A stretch of 64,000 nucleotides of DNA, taken from NCBI RefSeq assembly GCF_017676345.1, contig NZ_JAFFZM010000017.1, positions 1-64,000 of the forward strand, in the 5' to 3' direction. This document shows positions 26,156 through 34,691 of the stretch, piece after piece. Both the position numbers and the translations under genes were made by a program. The first letter of the stretch is position 1. Each line of letters opens with the position of its first letter. The stretch is from Streptomyces smyrnaeus. GTDB lineage: Bacteria; Actinomycetota; Actinomycetes; Streptomycetales; Streptomycetaceae. The notes under the pieces were generated by a model that saw nothing but the letters and a program-made list of their open reading frames with translations, was not told the DNA's origin and made no database searches.

Positions 26156-27223
26156 TCAGCCCTGTGCCACGGCACGCAGCCGCTCGATGACGTCCGCGCG
26201 CAGTTCGGCGGGCTCCAGCACGACGACGTCCGGGCCGAACTCCACCAGCCACGCGTCCAGGCCGTGCCCGTACGGGATCTCCAACTCTTCCCACCCGTCA
26301 CCCAGTTCCCAGGTCCGCAGCGCCCGGGCCCGCAGCGGATAGCCCGAGCCCGACCGCAGCCTGATCCGCGCGGTGCTGGTGGCGCCCTCGCCCGCCCAGC
26401 GCTCCACGGTCTCGCGCACCGTCACCTGATCGGGTACCGGCACGGTGAAGGCGGCGGCGCGGGAGCGGACGGGGCCGGTGATCCGCGAGAGCCGGAAGAC
26501 CCGCTCGGCCTGCCGCTCCCTGTCCCAGCCCGCCAGGTACCAGTGCCCGCGCCAGCACTCCAGCGTCCACGGCTCGACCTGACGCTTCTCGGAGCGGGCC
26601 GCGTTGGACTTGCGGTAGTCGAAGACGACGGGCCGGCGGTCGCGGCAGGCCAGCATCAGCGGCTCGAATGCCGCCTCGCGTGCCGGAATGTGCGGCTCCA
26701 GGGTGCTCAGCTGGCGCTCCCCGCCCTGTTCGGGAATGGTGCCGGGCGGCATACCGCCGGCGGCGTGCAGCTTCTGCAGGGCGCCGCTGGCCGCTGCGGC
26801 GAGGCGGGCCTGCTGCCAGACGCGGGCCGCCAGCCCGAGCGCGGTGGCCTCGGCGGCGTCCAGGGTGATGGGCGGAAGGCGGTTGCTGTCGCGGCGGGCG
26901 ACATAGGCGGTCTCCCCGTCGAGGTTCTCGACGGTGTCGATGACGAGCCCCAGCTCGCGCAGGTCGTCCTTGTCCCGCTCGAACATCCGGCTGAAGGACT
27001 CCTCGGTGCCGGTGGACCCCGCCGCCGGGCCGTAGGCCGCGCCCGCCTCCCCGGAACCGGACGGGGACGCCTCCGGCGAGCCGTAGGCCGCTGCCTCTCC
27101 CGAGCCGTACGCCTCGACATAGGCCTCGATCGACGCGCGCAGCTCGCGCTTGGTGAGCGGGCGGCGGGCCCCCAGCAGGCACAGAGCCAGATTCATCAGC
27201 CGCTCGGCCTTGGCGATCGCCAT
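26156..27223 (-). CDS. pafB: WYL-domain DNA-damage response activator subunit PafB
   Basis: 355 aa. A winged-helix N-terminus (AERLMNLALCLLGARRPLTKRELRASIEAY), a WYL domain (about 175-250: RRPVVFDYRKSN and WTLECWRGHWYLAGWDRER) and a WCX C-terminus. Residues about 38-75 are a Gly/Ser/Ala/Tyr repeat (YGSGEAAAYGSPEASPSGSGEAG) inserted between the recognition region and SFSRMFERDKDDLREL, making it longer than the usual ~330 aa. Upstream FKBP genes are separated by a terminator hairpin. Confidence 0.92.
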   Translation of the reverse strand: MAIAKAERLMNLALCLLGARRPLTKRELRASIEAYVEAYGSGEAAAYGSPEASPSGSGEAGAAYGPAAGSTGTEESFSRMFERDKDDLRELGLVIDTVENLDGETAYVARRDSNRLPPITLDAAEATALGLAARVWQQARLAAAASGALQKLHAAGGMPPGTIPEQGGERQLSTLEPHIPAREAAFEPLMLACRDRRPVVFDYRKSNAARSEKRQVEPWTLECWRGHWYLAGWDRERQAERVFRLSRITGPVRSRAAAFTVPVPDQVTVRETVERWAGEGATSTARIRLRSGSGYPLRARALRTWELGDGWEELEIPYGHGLDAWLVEFGPDVVVLEPAELRADVIERLRAVAQG

Positions 27224-27295
27224 GGGTTCCTCGTGCCCTCTCTCATGCTGTTCTGGGCCCTCGACCGTACCGCCGCCGCGGCGGGAGGCAAAAGC

Positions 27296-27324
27296 CGGGA
27301 GCCCCGCGGTGGGCGGGGCTCCCG
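27296..27324. terminator. 12-bp hairpin between FKBP and pafB
   Basis: CGGGAGCCCCGC (27296-27307) pairs perfectly with GCGGGGCTCCCG (27313-27324) with a 5-nt loop. It is 20 bp beyond the FKBP stop on the minus strand. Confidence 0.75.
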
Positions 27325-27344
27325 TTGGATGTGATATGCGGCTG

Positions 27345-27719
27345 TCAGACCGCGACGAGGTCGCAGACGAAGATCAGCGTCTCGTTGGGCTTGATCCGAC
27401 CGCCGCCCGCGCCGCGCTCGCCGTAGGCGAGGTGCGAGGGGATGGTCAGCCGGCGGCGGCCGCCGACCTTCATGCCCTGAACGCCCTTGTCCCAGCCCTC
27501 GATGACCTGGCCGGCGCCGAGCTCGAACTGCAGCGGCTTGCCGCGGTTCCAGCTGGCGTCGAACTCCTCACCCGTGGAGAAGGAGACGCCCACGTAGTGC
27601 ACGGAGACGTTGTCCCCGGCCTTGGCCTCGGGCCCGTCGCCCTCCCACAGGTCCTGGATCTCCAGGTCGGACGGCGGCTCGCCCTCGGGGAAGTCGACCT
27701 CGGGCTTGTCGATGCTCAC
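27345..27719 (-). CDS. FKBP-type peptidyl-prolyl isomerase (cytoplasmic)
   Basis: 124 aa from GTG 27719 (AGGAG eight bases upstream). A complete single FKBP domain with VSVHYVGVSFSTGEEFDASW, GQVIEGWDKGVQGMKVGGRR and SHLAYGERGAGGGRIKPNETLIFVCDL, so the active-site aromatics (Tyr, Phe, Trp, Tyr, Phe) are all present. No signal peptide. It follows the lipoprotein FKBP gene and precedes pafBC in the conserved pafA-fkbp-fkbp-pafB-pafC order. Confidence 0.93.
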   Translation of the reverse strand: MSIDKPEVDFPEGEPPSDLEIQDLWEGDGPEAKAGDNVSVHYVGVSFSTGEEFDASWNRGKPLQFELGAGQVIEGWDKGVQGMKVGGRRRLTIPSHLAYGERGAGGGRIKPNETLIFVCDLVAV

Positions 27720-27777
27720 GAAATTGCTCCTACGAACGTATCTGCGGGACAACCGCGCCAGTCTGCCACGGAAGCGG

Positions 27778-28767
27778 TCACTTCACGTCGAGCACGTCCA
27801 CCGAGAAGACGACCCCGTCCTTGAACTGCTTCCGCTGCTCCTTGGGGAACTCGTCCTGCGGCACCGAGATCACCACGCGGCTGCCGGCCTGGGCCCCCTT
27901 GAGCCCTTCCTTCCAGCCCGGGATCTGGGCGACGGGGATCTCCTGCGGCGCACCGTTCTGCGCCCAGGTGTCGTCCAGCTGCTTGCCGCCCTTCCAGGCC
28001 TTGGCGGTGAAGTGGGTCAGGATGGTGCTGTTGGCACCGACCTTCTTCTTGCCGTCGCCCTGGACAACGGTTTCGCTCAGCAGCTGGTCGGGGGCCGAGT
28101 CCTTGCCCTTGGGCATCTGGACCGAGGGAGCCTTGTTCTTCTCGACCTTGGTGCTCACCTTGGGCAGCTGCGGGTTCTGCGGCTTGTCCACCGGCTTGCC
28201 GTCGATCTTGCTCGGGGCGATCTTCTCCAGGTCGACGACGAAGACCAGCGTGGAGTTGCCGGGAATCGTCGGCGGCTGCCCCTTCTTGCCGTATCCCTTG
28301 TCCGGCGGGGCGACGATCTCGACGCGACTGCCGGTGTTCTTGCCGACCAGCGCCTCGTCCCAGCCCTTGATGACCTTGCCGGTCCCGATCTGGAAGGTGG
28401 CGGGCGTCTTCCGCTTCCAGCTGCTGTCGAACTCCTTGCCGTTCCACAGCTGGCCCACGTAGTGCGCGCTGACCGCGTCGCCCTTCTGCACCTTCTGCCC
28501 GTCGCCGCGCTTGAGCACCTTCGTCTTGAGCTCGGAGGGCGGGTCGCCCTCGCCCTTTTCGATCTTGGGCTTCTTGCCCCAGGATCCGCTCACCGCCGGG
28601 GGGCTGCCCTTGGCGTCGGACGAGCCGTCCTCGCCGCCGCAGGCCACCGCGGAGGCGGCGAGCAGCGGAACGGCCAGCAGCGCGGCGATACGGCGCGCGC
28701 TGCGACTGCGCGGCACCCGGAAGGCTCGGGGGGTACGGGGGGACGGGCCCCCGGAGATATACAACAT
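27778..28767 (-). CDS. Lipoprotein with two FKBP domains
   Basis: About 329 aa. The start is uncertain: ATG 28806, ATG 28767 and GTG 28716 are in frame. The mature part begins at the lipobox-like ASAVAC, which suits the shortest form equally well. FKBP domain 1 (SAHYVGQLWNGKEFDSSW...KVIKGWDEALVGKNTGSR...GYGKKG) keeps the active-site residues. Domain 2 (THFTAKAWKGGKQLDDTW...PGWKEGLKGAQAGSR) has lost the HYVG Tyr and the flap loop, so it is probably a binding or chaperone module. Extracytoplasmic folding of exported proteins is likely. Confidence 0.85.
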   Translation of the reverse strand: MLYISGGPSPRTPRAFRVPRSRSARRIAALLAVPLLAASAVACGGEDGSSDAKGSPPAVSGSWGKKPKIEKGEGDPPSELKTKVLKRGDGQKVQKGDAVSAHYVGQLWNGKEFDSSWKRKTPATFQIGTGKVIKGWDEALVGKNTGSRVEIVAPPDKGYGKKGQPPTIPGNSTLVFVVDLEKIAPSKIDGKPVDKPQNPQLPKVSTKVEKNKAPSVQMPKGKDSAPDQLLSETVVQGDGKKKVGANSTILTHFTAKAWKGGKQLDDTWAQNGAPQEIPVAQIPGWKEGLKGAQAGSRVVISVPQDEFPKEQRKQFKDGVVFSVDVLDVK

Positions 28768-28890
28768 GTGTCCCACTCGCGGGTATAGGGATGGTCCTGC
28801 GGTCATGACAGCCTACGACCCAGCAACGAGAGGCCCGACGCGCACGACACGAAAGCCGCCCGGCACCGGTCAACTCACGCTGACGGACGC

Positions 28891-28930
28891 CGCGGAGGGC
28901 GGCCCCGAAAGCTCGGGACCGCCCTCCGCG
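28891..28930. terminator. Long hairpin downstream of pafA
   Basis: CGCGGAGGGCGG (28891-28902) pairs perfectly with CCGCCCTCCGCG (28919-28930), and an inner CCCGA/TCGGG stem extends it. It lies 44 bp past the pafA stop. Confidence 0.8.
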
Positions 28931-28973
28931 CAGCTGTCCGCCGCCGCGGCGGGGCGCCGGTGGCACCCCGCGC

Positions 28974-30335
28974 TCACATTCCCGCGATCAGCTTCTCCAC
29001 CCGCTCGTCCACCGAGCGGAACGGATCCTTGCACAGCACCGTGCGCTGCGCCTGGTCGTTCAGCTTGAGGTGCACCCAGTCGACGGTGAAGTCCCGGCGC
29101 TGTTCCTGGGCGCGGCGGATGAAGTCGCCGCGCAGCCGGGCGCGGGTGGTCTGCGGCGGCACCGACTTGCCCTCGAAGATCTTGACATCGTTGCAGATAC
29201 GGGCCGCCTTGCCGCTGCGCTCCAACAGGTAGTAGAGACCGCGGCGGCGGTGGATGTCGTGGTAGGCGAGGTCTATCTGAGCGATCCTCGGGTGCGACAT
29301 CGTGATGTTGTTCTTGTTCCGGTACCGCTCGATGAGCTGGTACTTCATCACCCAGTCGATCTCGGTGTTGATCTTGTCCAGCTCCTGGGTGCGCACCGCC
29401 TCCAGGGCCCGCCCCCACAGCTCCAGCACCTGCTCGACCCGCCCGGTGCGGATGCCGCGCCGGTCGCAGAAGTCCAGCGCCTTGTCGAAGTACTCCTGCT
29501 GGACCTCCAGCGCGGAGGCCTCCCGGCCGCTGGCCAGCCGCACCTTGCGCTGACCGGTGATGTCGTGGCTGACCTCGCGGATCGCCCGGATCGGGTTCTC
29601 CAGTGTCAGGTCCCGCATCACCGTGCCCGCCTCGATCATGCGCAGCACCAGGTCGGTGGCGCCGACCTTGAGCAGCATCGTCGTCTCCGACATGTTGGAG
29701 TCGCCGACGATGACGTGCAGCCTGCGGTATCGCTCGGCGTCCGCGTGCGGCTCGTCACGGGTGTTGATGATGGGGCGCGAGCGGGTCGTCGCGGAGCTGA
29801 CGCCCTCCCAGATGTGCTCGGCACGCTGGCTGACGCAGTAGACGGCGCCGCGCGGGGTCTGCAGCACCTTGCCCGCGCCGCACACCAGCTGCCGGGTCAC
29901 CAGGAACGGAATGAGTACGTCCGCCAGTCGGGAGAACTCCCCGTGCCGGGCCACGAGGTAGTTCTCGTGACAGCCGTAGGAGTTTCCGGCCGAGTCGGTG
30001 TTGTTCTTGAAGAGATAGACGTCGCCCGCGATGCCCTCCTCGTGCAGGCGGCGTTCCGCGTCGACAAGGAGGCCCTCGAGAATGCGCTCACCCGACTTGT
30101 CGTGAGTGACCAGCTCGGTCACGCTGTCGCACTCCGGAGTGGCGTACTCCGGGTGCGAGCCCACGTCCAGATACAGGCGCGCGCCGTTCCGCAGAAACAC
30201 ATTGCTGCTGCGGCCCCATGACACAACACGGCGGAAGAGGTACCGCGCCACCTCGTCGGGGGACAGCCGGCGCTGGCCCCGGAACGTACACGTGACGCCG
30301 TACTCGTTCTCCAGCCCGAAGATTCGGCGGTCCAT
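28974..30335 (-). CDS. pafA: Pup-protein ligase PafA
   Basis: 453 aa, the usual length. The N-terminal GLENEYGVTC carries the catalytic/metal Glu-rich strand of the glutamine-synthetase-like fold. RPIINTRDEPHADAERYRRLHVIVGDSNMSE, KNNTDSAGNSYGCHENYL and DLAYHDI are conserved in the ligase. It lacks the insertion loop seen in Dop. It phosphorylates the Pup C-terminal Glu and joins it to substrate lysines. The MFS gene lies 15 bp upstream on the same strand, so pafA may be co-transcribed with it. Confidence 0.97.
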   Translation of the reverse strand: MDRRIFGLENEYGVTCTFRGQRRLSPDEVARYLFRRVVSWGRSSNVFLRNGARLYLDVGSHPEYATPECDSVTELVTHDKSGERILEGLLVDAERRLHEEGIAGDVYLFKNNTDSAGNSYGCHENYLVARHGEFSRLADVLIPFLVTRQLVCGAGKVLQTPRGAVYCVSQRAEHIWEGVSSATTRSRPIINTRDEPHADAERYRRLHVIVGDSNMSETTMLLKVGATDLVLRMIEAGTVMRDLTLENPIRAIREVSHDITGQRKVRLASGREASALEVQQEYFDKALDFCDRRGIRTGRVEQVLELWGRALEAVRTQELDKINTEIDWVMKYQLIERYRNKNNITMSHPRIAQIDLAYHDIHRRRGLYYLLERSGKAARICNDVKIFEGKSVPPQTTRARLRGDFIRRAQEQRRDFTVDWVHLKLNDQAQRTVLCKDPFRSVDERVEKLIAGM

Positions 30336-30350
30336 GCCTGAACATTACGC

Positions 30351-31727
30351 CTACGTGGAGGATCTGAAACCGGGTTCGGGGCAGCCGTTCCGATCAGTCT
30401 TCGCACCTGGCAGACGTTTCCGACGTTCGGTTCCGGTGCGCGGAAGGTCCGGCCCAGGCTCGCTCCCCGCGCCCGCGGAAGGCGTCGCGGCGGCCACGGA
30501 TCCGGCCGCGGGCGCCGCCGAGCCCGCCACCACCTCGCCCCCTGCGGGGCCGTCGGGGGGTGCCAGGAACCGCCGCGCCGCCACGATCACGGCCAGCGCC
30601 GCCAGACCGCCGGCTCCGGCCAGACCGAACCCCGTTCCCGTACCGCCCCACTCGATGACCGAACCCACCACGGCCGTACCCGCGGCGGCCCCCACACCGA
30701 ACGTCGTCACCAGCCAGGAGAACGCCTCGGTCACCGTCCCCGACGGGGCGTGCCGGTCCACGACCACGAAGGCACACGCCAGGGCCGGGGCCAGGAAGAG
30801 CCCGGACAGCCCGCCGAACACCACCATCACCGGGACGTCCGGCACCAGTGCCAGCGGCAGGTTGCCCGCCGCGAACAGGCCCACCAGCACCCGCAGCCGC
30901 CCCTCGTGGCTGCCCGGCCAGCCCCGCGCCCCGTAGCCGACCCCGCCCACCAGTGCTCCGGTGCCCTGCGCCGCCAGCAGATAGGTGGAGATCAGCTTGT
31001 TGTGGTGGTCGTCGGCGTAGGAGACCGCGGCCAGCGCGAAGGTGCCCAGCGCCAGCCCCACGAAGAAGAACGAGGCCAGCAGCACCTTCAGGCCCGGTGA
31101 GCGCAGCGCGCCCAGCCAGTGCGGCTTCCGGGGCGAGGAGCGCCAGCGGCGGGACGGCGGCGAGACGACCACCGAGAGGGCGCCCAGCACCCCCAGCAGG
31201 TTGACCACCAGCAGCGCCGCCGCCTCGCTCCACCCGGCGACCAGCAGCGTCACCAGCAGCGGCCCGGCCGCGAACATCACCTCCTGGGCGACGGCGTCCA
31301 GCGCGTAAGCGCTGTGCACCTGCTCCTCGCGCCGCAGCACGCTGGGCCACAGCGCCCGCAGCCCGCCCTCCAGGGGCGGGGTGAACAGGCCGAAGACCAG
31401 TACGCACGCAAAGCCCAGCGGCAGCGAGCCGATGCCCGCCAGCGCCAGCGTGGCCGCGCCCGCGGCGGAGACCACGGCGGCCGGCAGCATCACCCGTGGC
31501 TGCCCGTACAGGTCCACCAGCCGGCCCAGCATCGGCTGGCCGAAAGCGGTGGCGAGGCCGTAGACCGCCGAGAGGGCGCCCGCCAGCGTCATGCTGCCGC
31601 CCTCGGCGCGGATGAACAGCGCGATGGCGATCGGCCCCGTGGCGTTCGGCAGCCTGCCCACCAGCGTTCCCGCCAGCAGGCGCATCGCGTGTCTGGCCCG
31701 CAGCAGTTCGGCGTAGCCCGTCGCCAT
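30351..31727 (-). CDS. MFS transporter
   Basis: 458 aa from ATG 31727 (AGGGAGGGGTGGGG upstream). About 12 membrane helices; the loop between helices 2 and 3 reads AFGQPMLGRLVDLYGQPR, typical of the superfamily. The C-terminal ~45 residues are Pro/Ala-rich. It is divergent from a LacI regulator across an 83-bp gap holding a twin TACGTA element and upstream of pafA. The substrate is unknown. Its place inside the proteasome locus resembles the SCO1641 position in S. coelicolor. Confidence 0.83.
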   Translation of the reverse strand: MATGYAELLRARHAMRLLAGTLVGRLPNATGPIAIALFIRAEGGSMTLAGALSAVYGLATAFGQPMLGRLVDLYGQPRVMLPAAVVSAAGAATLALAGIGSLPLGFACVLVFGLFTPPLEGGLRALWPSVLRREEQVHSAYALDAVAQEVMFAAGPLLVTLLVAGWSEAAALLVVNLLGVLGALSVVVSPPSRRWRSSPRKPHWLGALRSPGLKVLLASFFFVGLALGTFALAAVSYADDHHNKLISTYLLAAQGTGALVGGVGYGARGWPGSHEGRLRVLVGLFAAGNLPLALVPDVPVMVVFGGLSGLFLAPALACAFVVVDRHAPSGTVTEAFSWLVTTFGVGAAAGTAVVGSVIEWGGTGTGFGLAGAGGLAALAVIVAARRFLAPPDGPAGGEVVAGSAAPAAGSVAAATPSAGAGSEPGPDLPRTGTERRKRLPGAKTDRNGCPEPGFRSST

Positions 31728-31750
31728 CCGCCCCACCCCTCCCTCAGTTT

Positions 31751-31776
31751 TACGTATAACGGCCTTGTCATACGTA
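31751..31776. promoter_or_regulatory. Twin TACGTA operator candidate, MFS/LacI intergenic
   Basis: TACGTAT (31751-31757) and ATACGTA (31770-31776) form an inverted repeat, and the two palindromic TACGTA cores are exactly 20 bp apart, two helical turns. AT-rich for this genome and midway between divergent starts, it fits an operator for the LacI-type regulator. Confidence 0.55.
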
Positions 31777-31810
31777 CCATGCCAAGGCAGCGGCGGTGAA
31801 GGAGTCATCC

Positions 31811-33010
31811 GTGCCAGAACAGCACGCGTCAGCCACCGGGAACCGTGGCGGCGACGACCACGGCACCGGGAACAGCAGCGACACCGGGAACGGCCGCGGG
31901 GACGGCGACGGGAACGGCACCGCGAACAGCGGCGGCGCCCCGGGCCGGGACACCGCGAACCGGGGCCGTACCCGGCCCACCGGCCATGACGTGGCCGGTG
32001 CGGCGGGCGTCTCACAGGCCACCGTCTCGCTGGTGCTCGGCGGCAAATGGCAGGGCAGGGTCTCGGCACGCACCGCCGAGTCCGTGCGCGCCGCGGCCCG
32101 GGAGCTCGGCTACCGGCCCAACCTCGCGGCCCGCACCCTGCGCCTCGGCCGTACCCGCACCGCGCTGCTGGTCGTTCCCGCGCTGACCAACGACTTCTTC
32201 GCCACCGTCCACCGGGGAGCCGTCGAGGTCGCCGGGGCGCACGACTTCGGAGTCGTCCTCTATCCCTCACCCGAAGGCATCACCGCGGCTCCCGACCCCT
32301 TCGCCTCGGCGCGTACCGCGCTCGACGGCGTCATCGCCTCCTCGATGGCCCCCGAAGCCCTCGCGGCGCTGCGCGGCGAGGGACTGCCACTGGTGATGCT
32401 GGACAGCGACGAGGGCGCCTGTGACGCCACCGTCAACGTCGACCTCGCCGACGGCATGCGGCAGGTGGTGGCCCATCTGCGGGAGCTGGGCCACCGCCGG
32501 ATCGCGCATGTCGCCGCCGACGTGGACTCCTGGACCTTCGAGGTACGGGCGCGGGCCCTGCGCGATCGGCTGCGGGCATGCGGAGCCACGCTGCTGCGCA
32601 CCGAGCGCAGCCCGCTGAGCGTGGCGGGCGGCTTGGCGGCGGCGACGCGGATACTGGCCACGGCCGGAAAGGCCGGTGCCGCCGACGTCCCCGAAGACCG
32701 GCCGACCGCACTGGTGTGCGACGACGATCTGCTCGCGGTCGGCGCCCTGAAGGCCGCACGGCGGCTCGGGCTGCGGGTACCGCAGGACGTGTCGGTGACC
32801 GGGATCGACGATGTCGCGCTGGCCACGGCGGTGGAGCCGGAGTTGACGACCGTTCGGCTGCCCGCCGAGCGGGTGGGGGCGGCGGGCATGCAGGCCCTGC
32901 TGTCCGTCCTGGAGGGCCGGCCGGTGGAGGCGGTGCGGCTACCGGTGCGGTTGGTGGCACGCGGGTCGACCGGCCCCTGCCCCTCTCCCGGCCTCCACGG
33001 CTCCCCCTAG
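31811..33010 (+). CDS. LacI-family transcriptional regulator with low-complexity N-terminus
   Basis: 399 aa from GTG 31811, preferred over GTG 31796 because AAGGAG lies between them at the right distance. Residues 1-55 are a Gly/Asn/Asp/Thr-rich tail before the LacI HTH (DVAGAAGVSQATVSLVLGGKWQGRVSARTAESVRAAARELGYRPN). The effector domain follows (ALLVVPALTNDFF... IAHVAAD... PQDVSVTGIDDVALA). It probably represses the divergent MFS gene and itself; the ligand is unknown. Confidence 0.85.
   Translation: MPEQHASATGNRGGDDHGTGNSSDTGNGRGDGDGNGTANSGGAPGRDTANRGRTRPTGHDVAGAAGVSQATVSLVLGGKWQGRVSARTAESVRAAARELGYRPNLAARTLRLGRTRTALLVVPALTNDFFATVHRGAVEVAGAHDFGVVLYPSPEGITAAPDPFASARTALDGVIASSMAPEALAALRGEGLPLVMLDSDEGACDATVNVDLADGMRQVVAHLRELGHRRIAHVAADVDSWTFEVRARALRDRLRACGATLLRTERSPLSVAGGLAAATRILATAGKAGAADVPEDRPTALVCDDDLLAVGALKAARRLGLRVPQDVSVTGIDDVALATAVEPELTTVRLPAERVGAAGMQALLSVLEGRPVEAVRLPVRLVARGSTGPCPSPGLHGSP
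31850..31975 (+). repeat. Imperfect CACCGGGAACGG-type repeats coding the LacI N-terminal tail
   Basis: Short units resembling (G/C)ACCGGGAAC recur about every 12-24 bp and encode GTGNSSDTGNGRGDGDGNGTAN. A similar repeat encodes the N-terminus of the protein at 55934. Confidence 0.5.
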
Positions 33011-33058
33011 GCCCCGGGCCCGCGGCCTCCTGGCGGGGCCGCGGGCCGGGTCCGGGGC
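33011..33058. terminator. Bidirectional hairpin between LacI and prcA
   Basis: GGCCCGCGGCC (33017-33027) pairs with GGCCGCGGGCC (33037-33047), and outer GCCCCGG/CCGGGGC arms (33011-33017, 33052-33058) extend it. It fills the entire gap between convergent stops. Confidence 0.8.
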
Positions 33059-33811
33059 CTATTTGTCCTCGTCGCCGCCCTCGCTGTCGCCCTCCGTGCT
33101 CTCCGGAGCCGGGGTCTCCTCCAGGAGGCGGGCCACCTGGCCGGCCGGGACACGCTTGAACTTGCGGCGCTGGGGGCGCTCGCGGTCCAGCACGGCAACT
33201 TCCAACTGCTCGGCGTCCAGCGACCGTTCGCTGCCGTTGGTGTCCCGCTTGAGCGCTTCGACGGCCAGCTTCAGCGCCTCGCCCAGCGACATTCCCTCCC
33301 GGTGCCGCTGGTCCATGTAGGTGCCGATCTGATCCGAGTTGCCGCCGACCGCGACCGAGCCGTGCTCGTCCACGATGGAACCGTCGTGCGGCAGCCGGTA
33401 GATCTGGTCGTCCTCGGGGGCCGGGCCCACCTCGGCGACGATCAGCTCGACCTCGTAGGGCTTCTCCGCGTTGGCGGAGAAGATGGTGCCCAGCGTCTGG
33501 GCGTAGACGTTGGCGAGCCCACGCGCCGTGACGTCCTCGCGGTCGTAGGTGTAGCCGCGCAGATCGGCGTAGCGGACACCGCCGATACGCAGGTTCTCGA
33601 ACTCGTTGTACTTGCCGACCGCGGCGAAGGCGATCCGGTCGTAGATCTCGCTGACCTTGTGCAGTGCCCGAGAGGGGTTCTCGGCGACGAAAACGATGCC
33701 GTCCGCGTACTGCAACACGACCACGCTGCGCCCGCGCGCGATGCCCTTGCGGGCATACTCGGCGCGGTCCGCCATTGCCTGCTGGGGTGACACATAGAAC
33801 GGCGTCGACAC
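33059..33811 (-). CDS. prcA: 20S proteasome alpha subunit
   Basis: 250 aa from GTG. The N-terminal gating segment (MSTPFYVSPQQAMADRAEYARKGIARG) and alpha-type core (SVVVLQYADGIVFVAENPS; NSDQIGTYMDQRHREGMSLGEALKLAVEAL) are present. The C-terminal ~30 residues are an acidic, disordered tail. Alpha rings cap the core and dock the Arc ATPase. It follows prcB by 34 bp and is likely co-transcribed from pup/prcB. Confidence 0.97.
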   Translation of the reverse strand: MSTPFYVSPQQAMADRAEYARKGIARGRSVVVLQYADGIVFVAENPSRALHKVSEIYDRIAFAAVGKYNEFENLRIGGVRYADLRGYTYDREDVTARGLANVYAQTLGTIFSANAEKPYEVELIVAEVGPAPEDDQIYRLPHDGSIVDEHGSVAVGGNSDQIGTYMDQRHREGMSLGEALKLAVEALKRDTNGSERSLDAEQLEVAVLDRERPQRRKFKRVPAGQVARLLEETPAPESTEGDSEGGDEDK

Positions 33812-33845
33812 CGGCTATCCGTCCCTTCCTGTCCGAATGAGTGCT

Positions 33846-34691
33846 CTAGGAGACGGGGGCCTGCGGCCCGTTGGGCAGCCGGAGGCGGCCGTCGTGCACC
33901 GTCTGCGCCAGCCCCGAGACCTCCTCCTCGCTCAGCCTGCGGTAACCGTCCTCGGTGATCGCCACGACGACCGGGTAGATCCGGCGCGTCATATCGGGGC
34001 CGCCGGTGGCCGAGTCGTCGTCCGCGGCGTCGTACAGCGCCTGGAGGACCACGGTGGCGGCCTGCTCCTCGGTCATCTCGTCGCGGTAGAGCTTCTTGAG
34101 CGAGCCGCGGGCGAAGACCGAGCCGGAGCCGACCCCGGCGAAGCCCGGCTCCTCGGAGCGGCCGCCCGTCACGTCGTAGGAGAAGATCCGGCCCTTGCCG
34201 CGGTCCAGGTCGAACCCGGCGAACAGCGGGACCACGGCGAGGCCCTGCATCGCCATGCCCAGATTGCCGCGGATCATCGTGGAGAGGCGGTTGGCCTTGC
34301 CCTCCAGGGAGAGGGTGGAGCCCTCCACCTTCTCGAAGTGCTCCAGCTCCAGCTGGAACAGCTTCACCATCTCCACCGCCAGGCCCGCGGTGCCCGCGAT
34401 CCCCACGGCGGAGTGCTCGTCGGCCGGAAACACCTTCTCGATGTCCCGCTGCGCGATGACGTTGCCCATCGTCGCCCGCCGGTCCCCGGCCAGCACCACG
34501 CCGCCGGCGAAGGTCGCGGCCACGATCGTGGTCCCGTGCGGGGCCTGCACGGCACCCTCCACGGGGGGCAGCGGCCGGTTGCCCGGCAGCTGCTCCGGAG
34601 CGTGGTCGGACAGGAAATCCATGAAGGACGACGACCCTGGCGTCAGGAAGGCAGCAGGTAGACGCCCCGTGCTACGAGTTTCGGCTTCCAC
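33846..34691 (-). CDS. prcB: 20S proteasome beta subunit
   Basis: 281 aa from GTG 34691, the length usual for Streptomyces. The 53-residue propeptide ends APHG, and autocatalytic cleavage exposes Thr54 (TTIVAATFAGGVVLAGDRRATMGN). The partner Asp and Lys (GDRR; later K in EKVFPADEHSAVGIAGTAG) are in place. It forms the proteolytic rings. Its first 49 bp overlap the reading frame of the decayed endonuclease VII gene upstream. Confidence 0.97.
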   Translation of the reverse strand: MEAETRSTGRLPAAFLTPGSSSFMDFLSDHAPEQLPGNRPLPPVEGAVQAPHGTTIVAATFAGGVVLAGDRRATMGNVIAQRDIEKVFPADEHSAVGIAGTAGLAVEMVKLFQLELEHFEKVEGSTLSLEGKANRLSTMIRGNLGMAMQGLAVVPLFAGFDLDRGKGRIFSYDVTGGRSEEPGFAGVGSGSVFARGSLKKLYRDEMTEEQAATVVLQALYDAADDDSATGGPDMTRRIYPVVVAITEDGYRRLSEEEVSGLAQTVHDGRLRLPNGPQAPVS

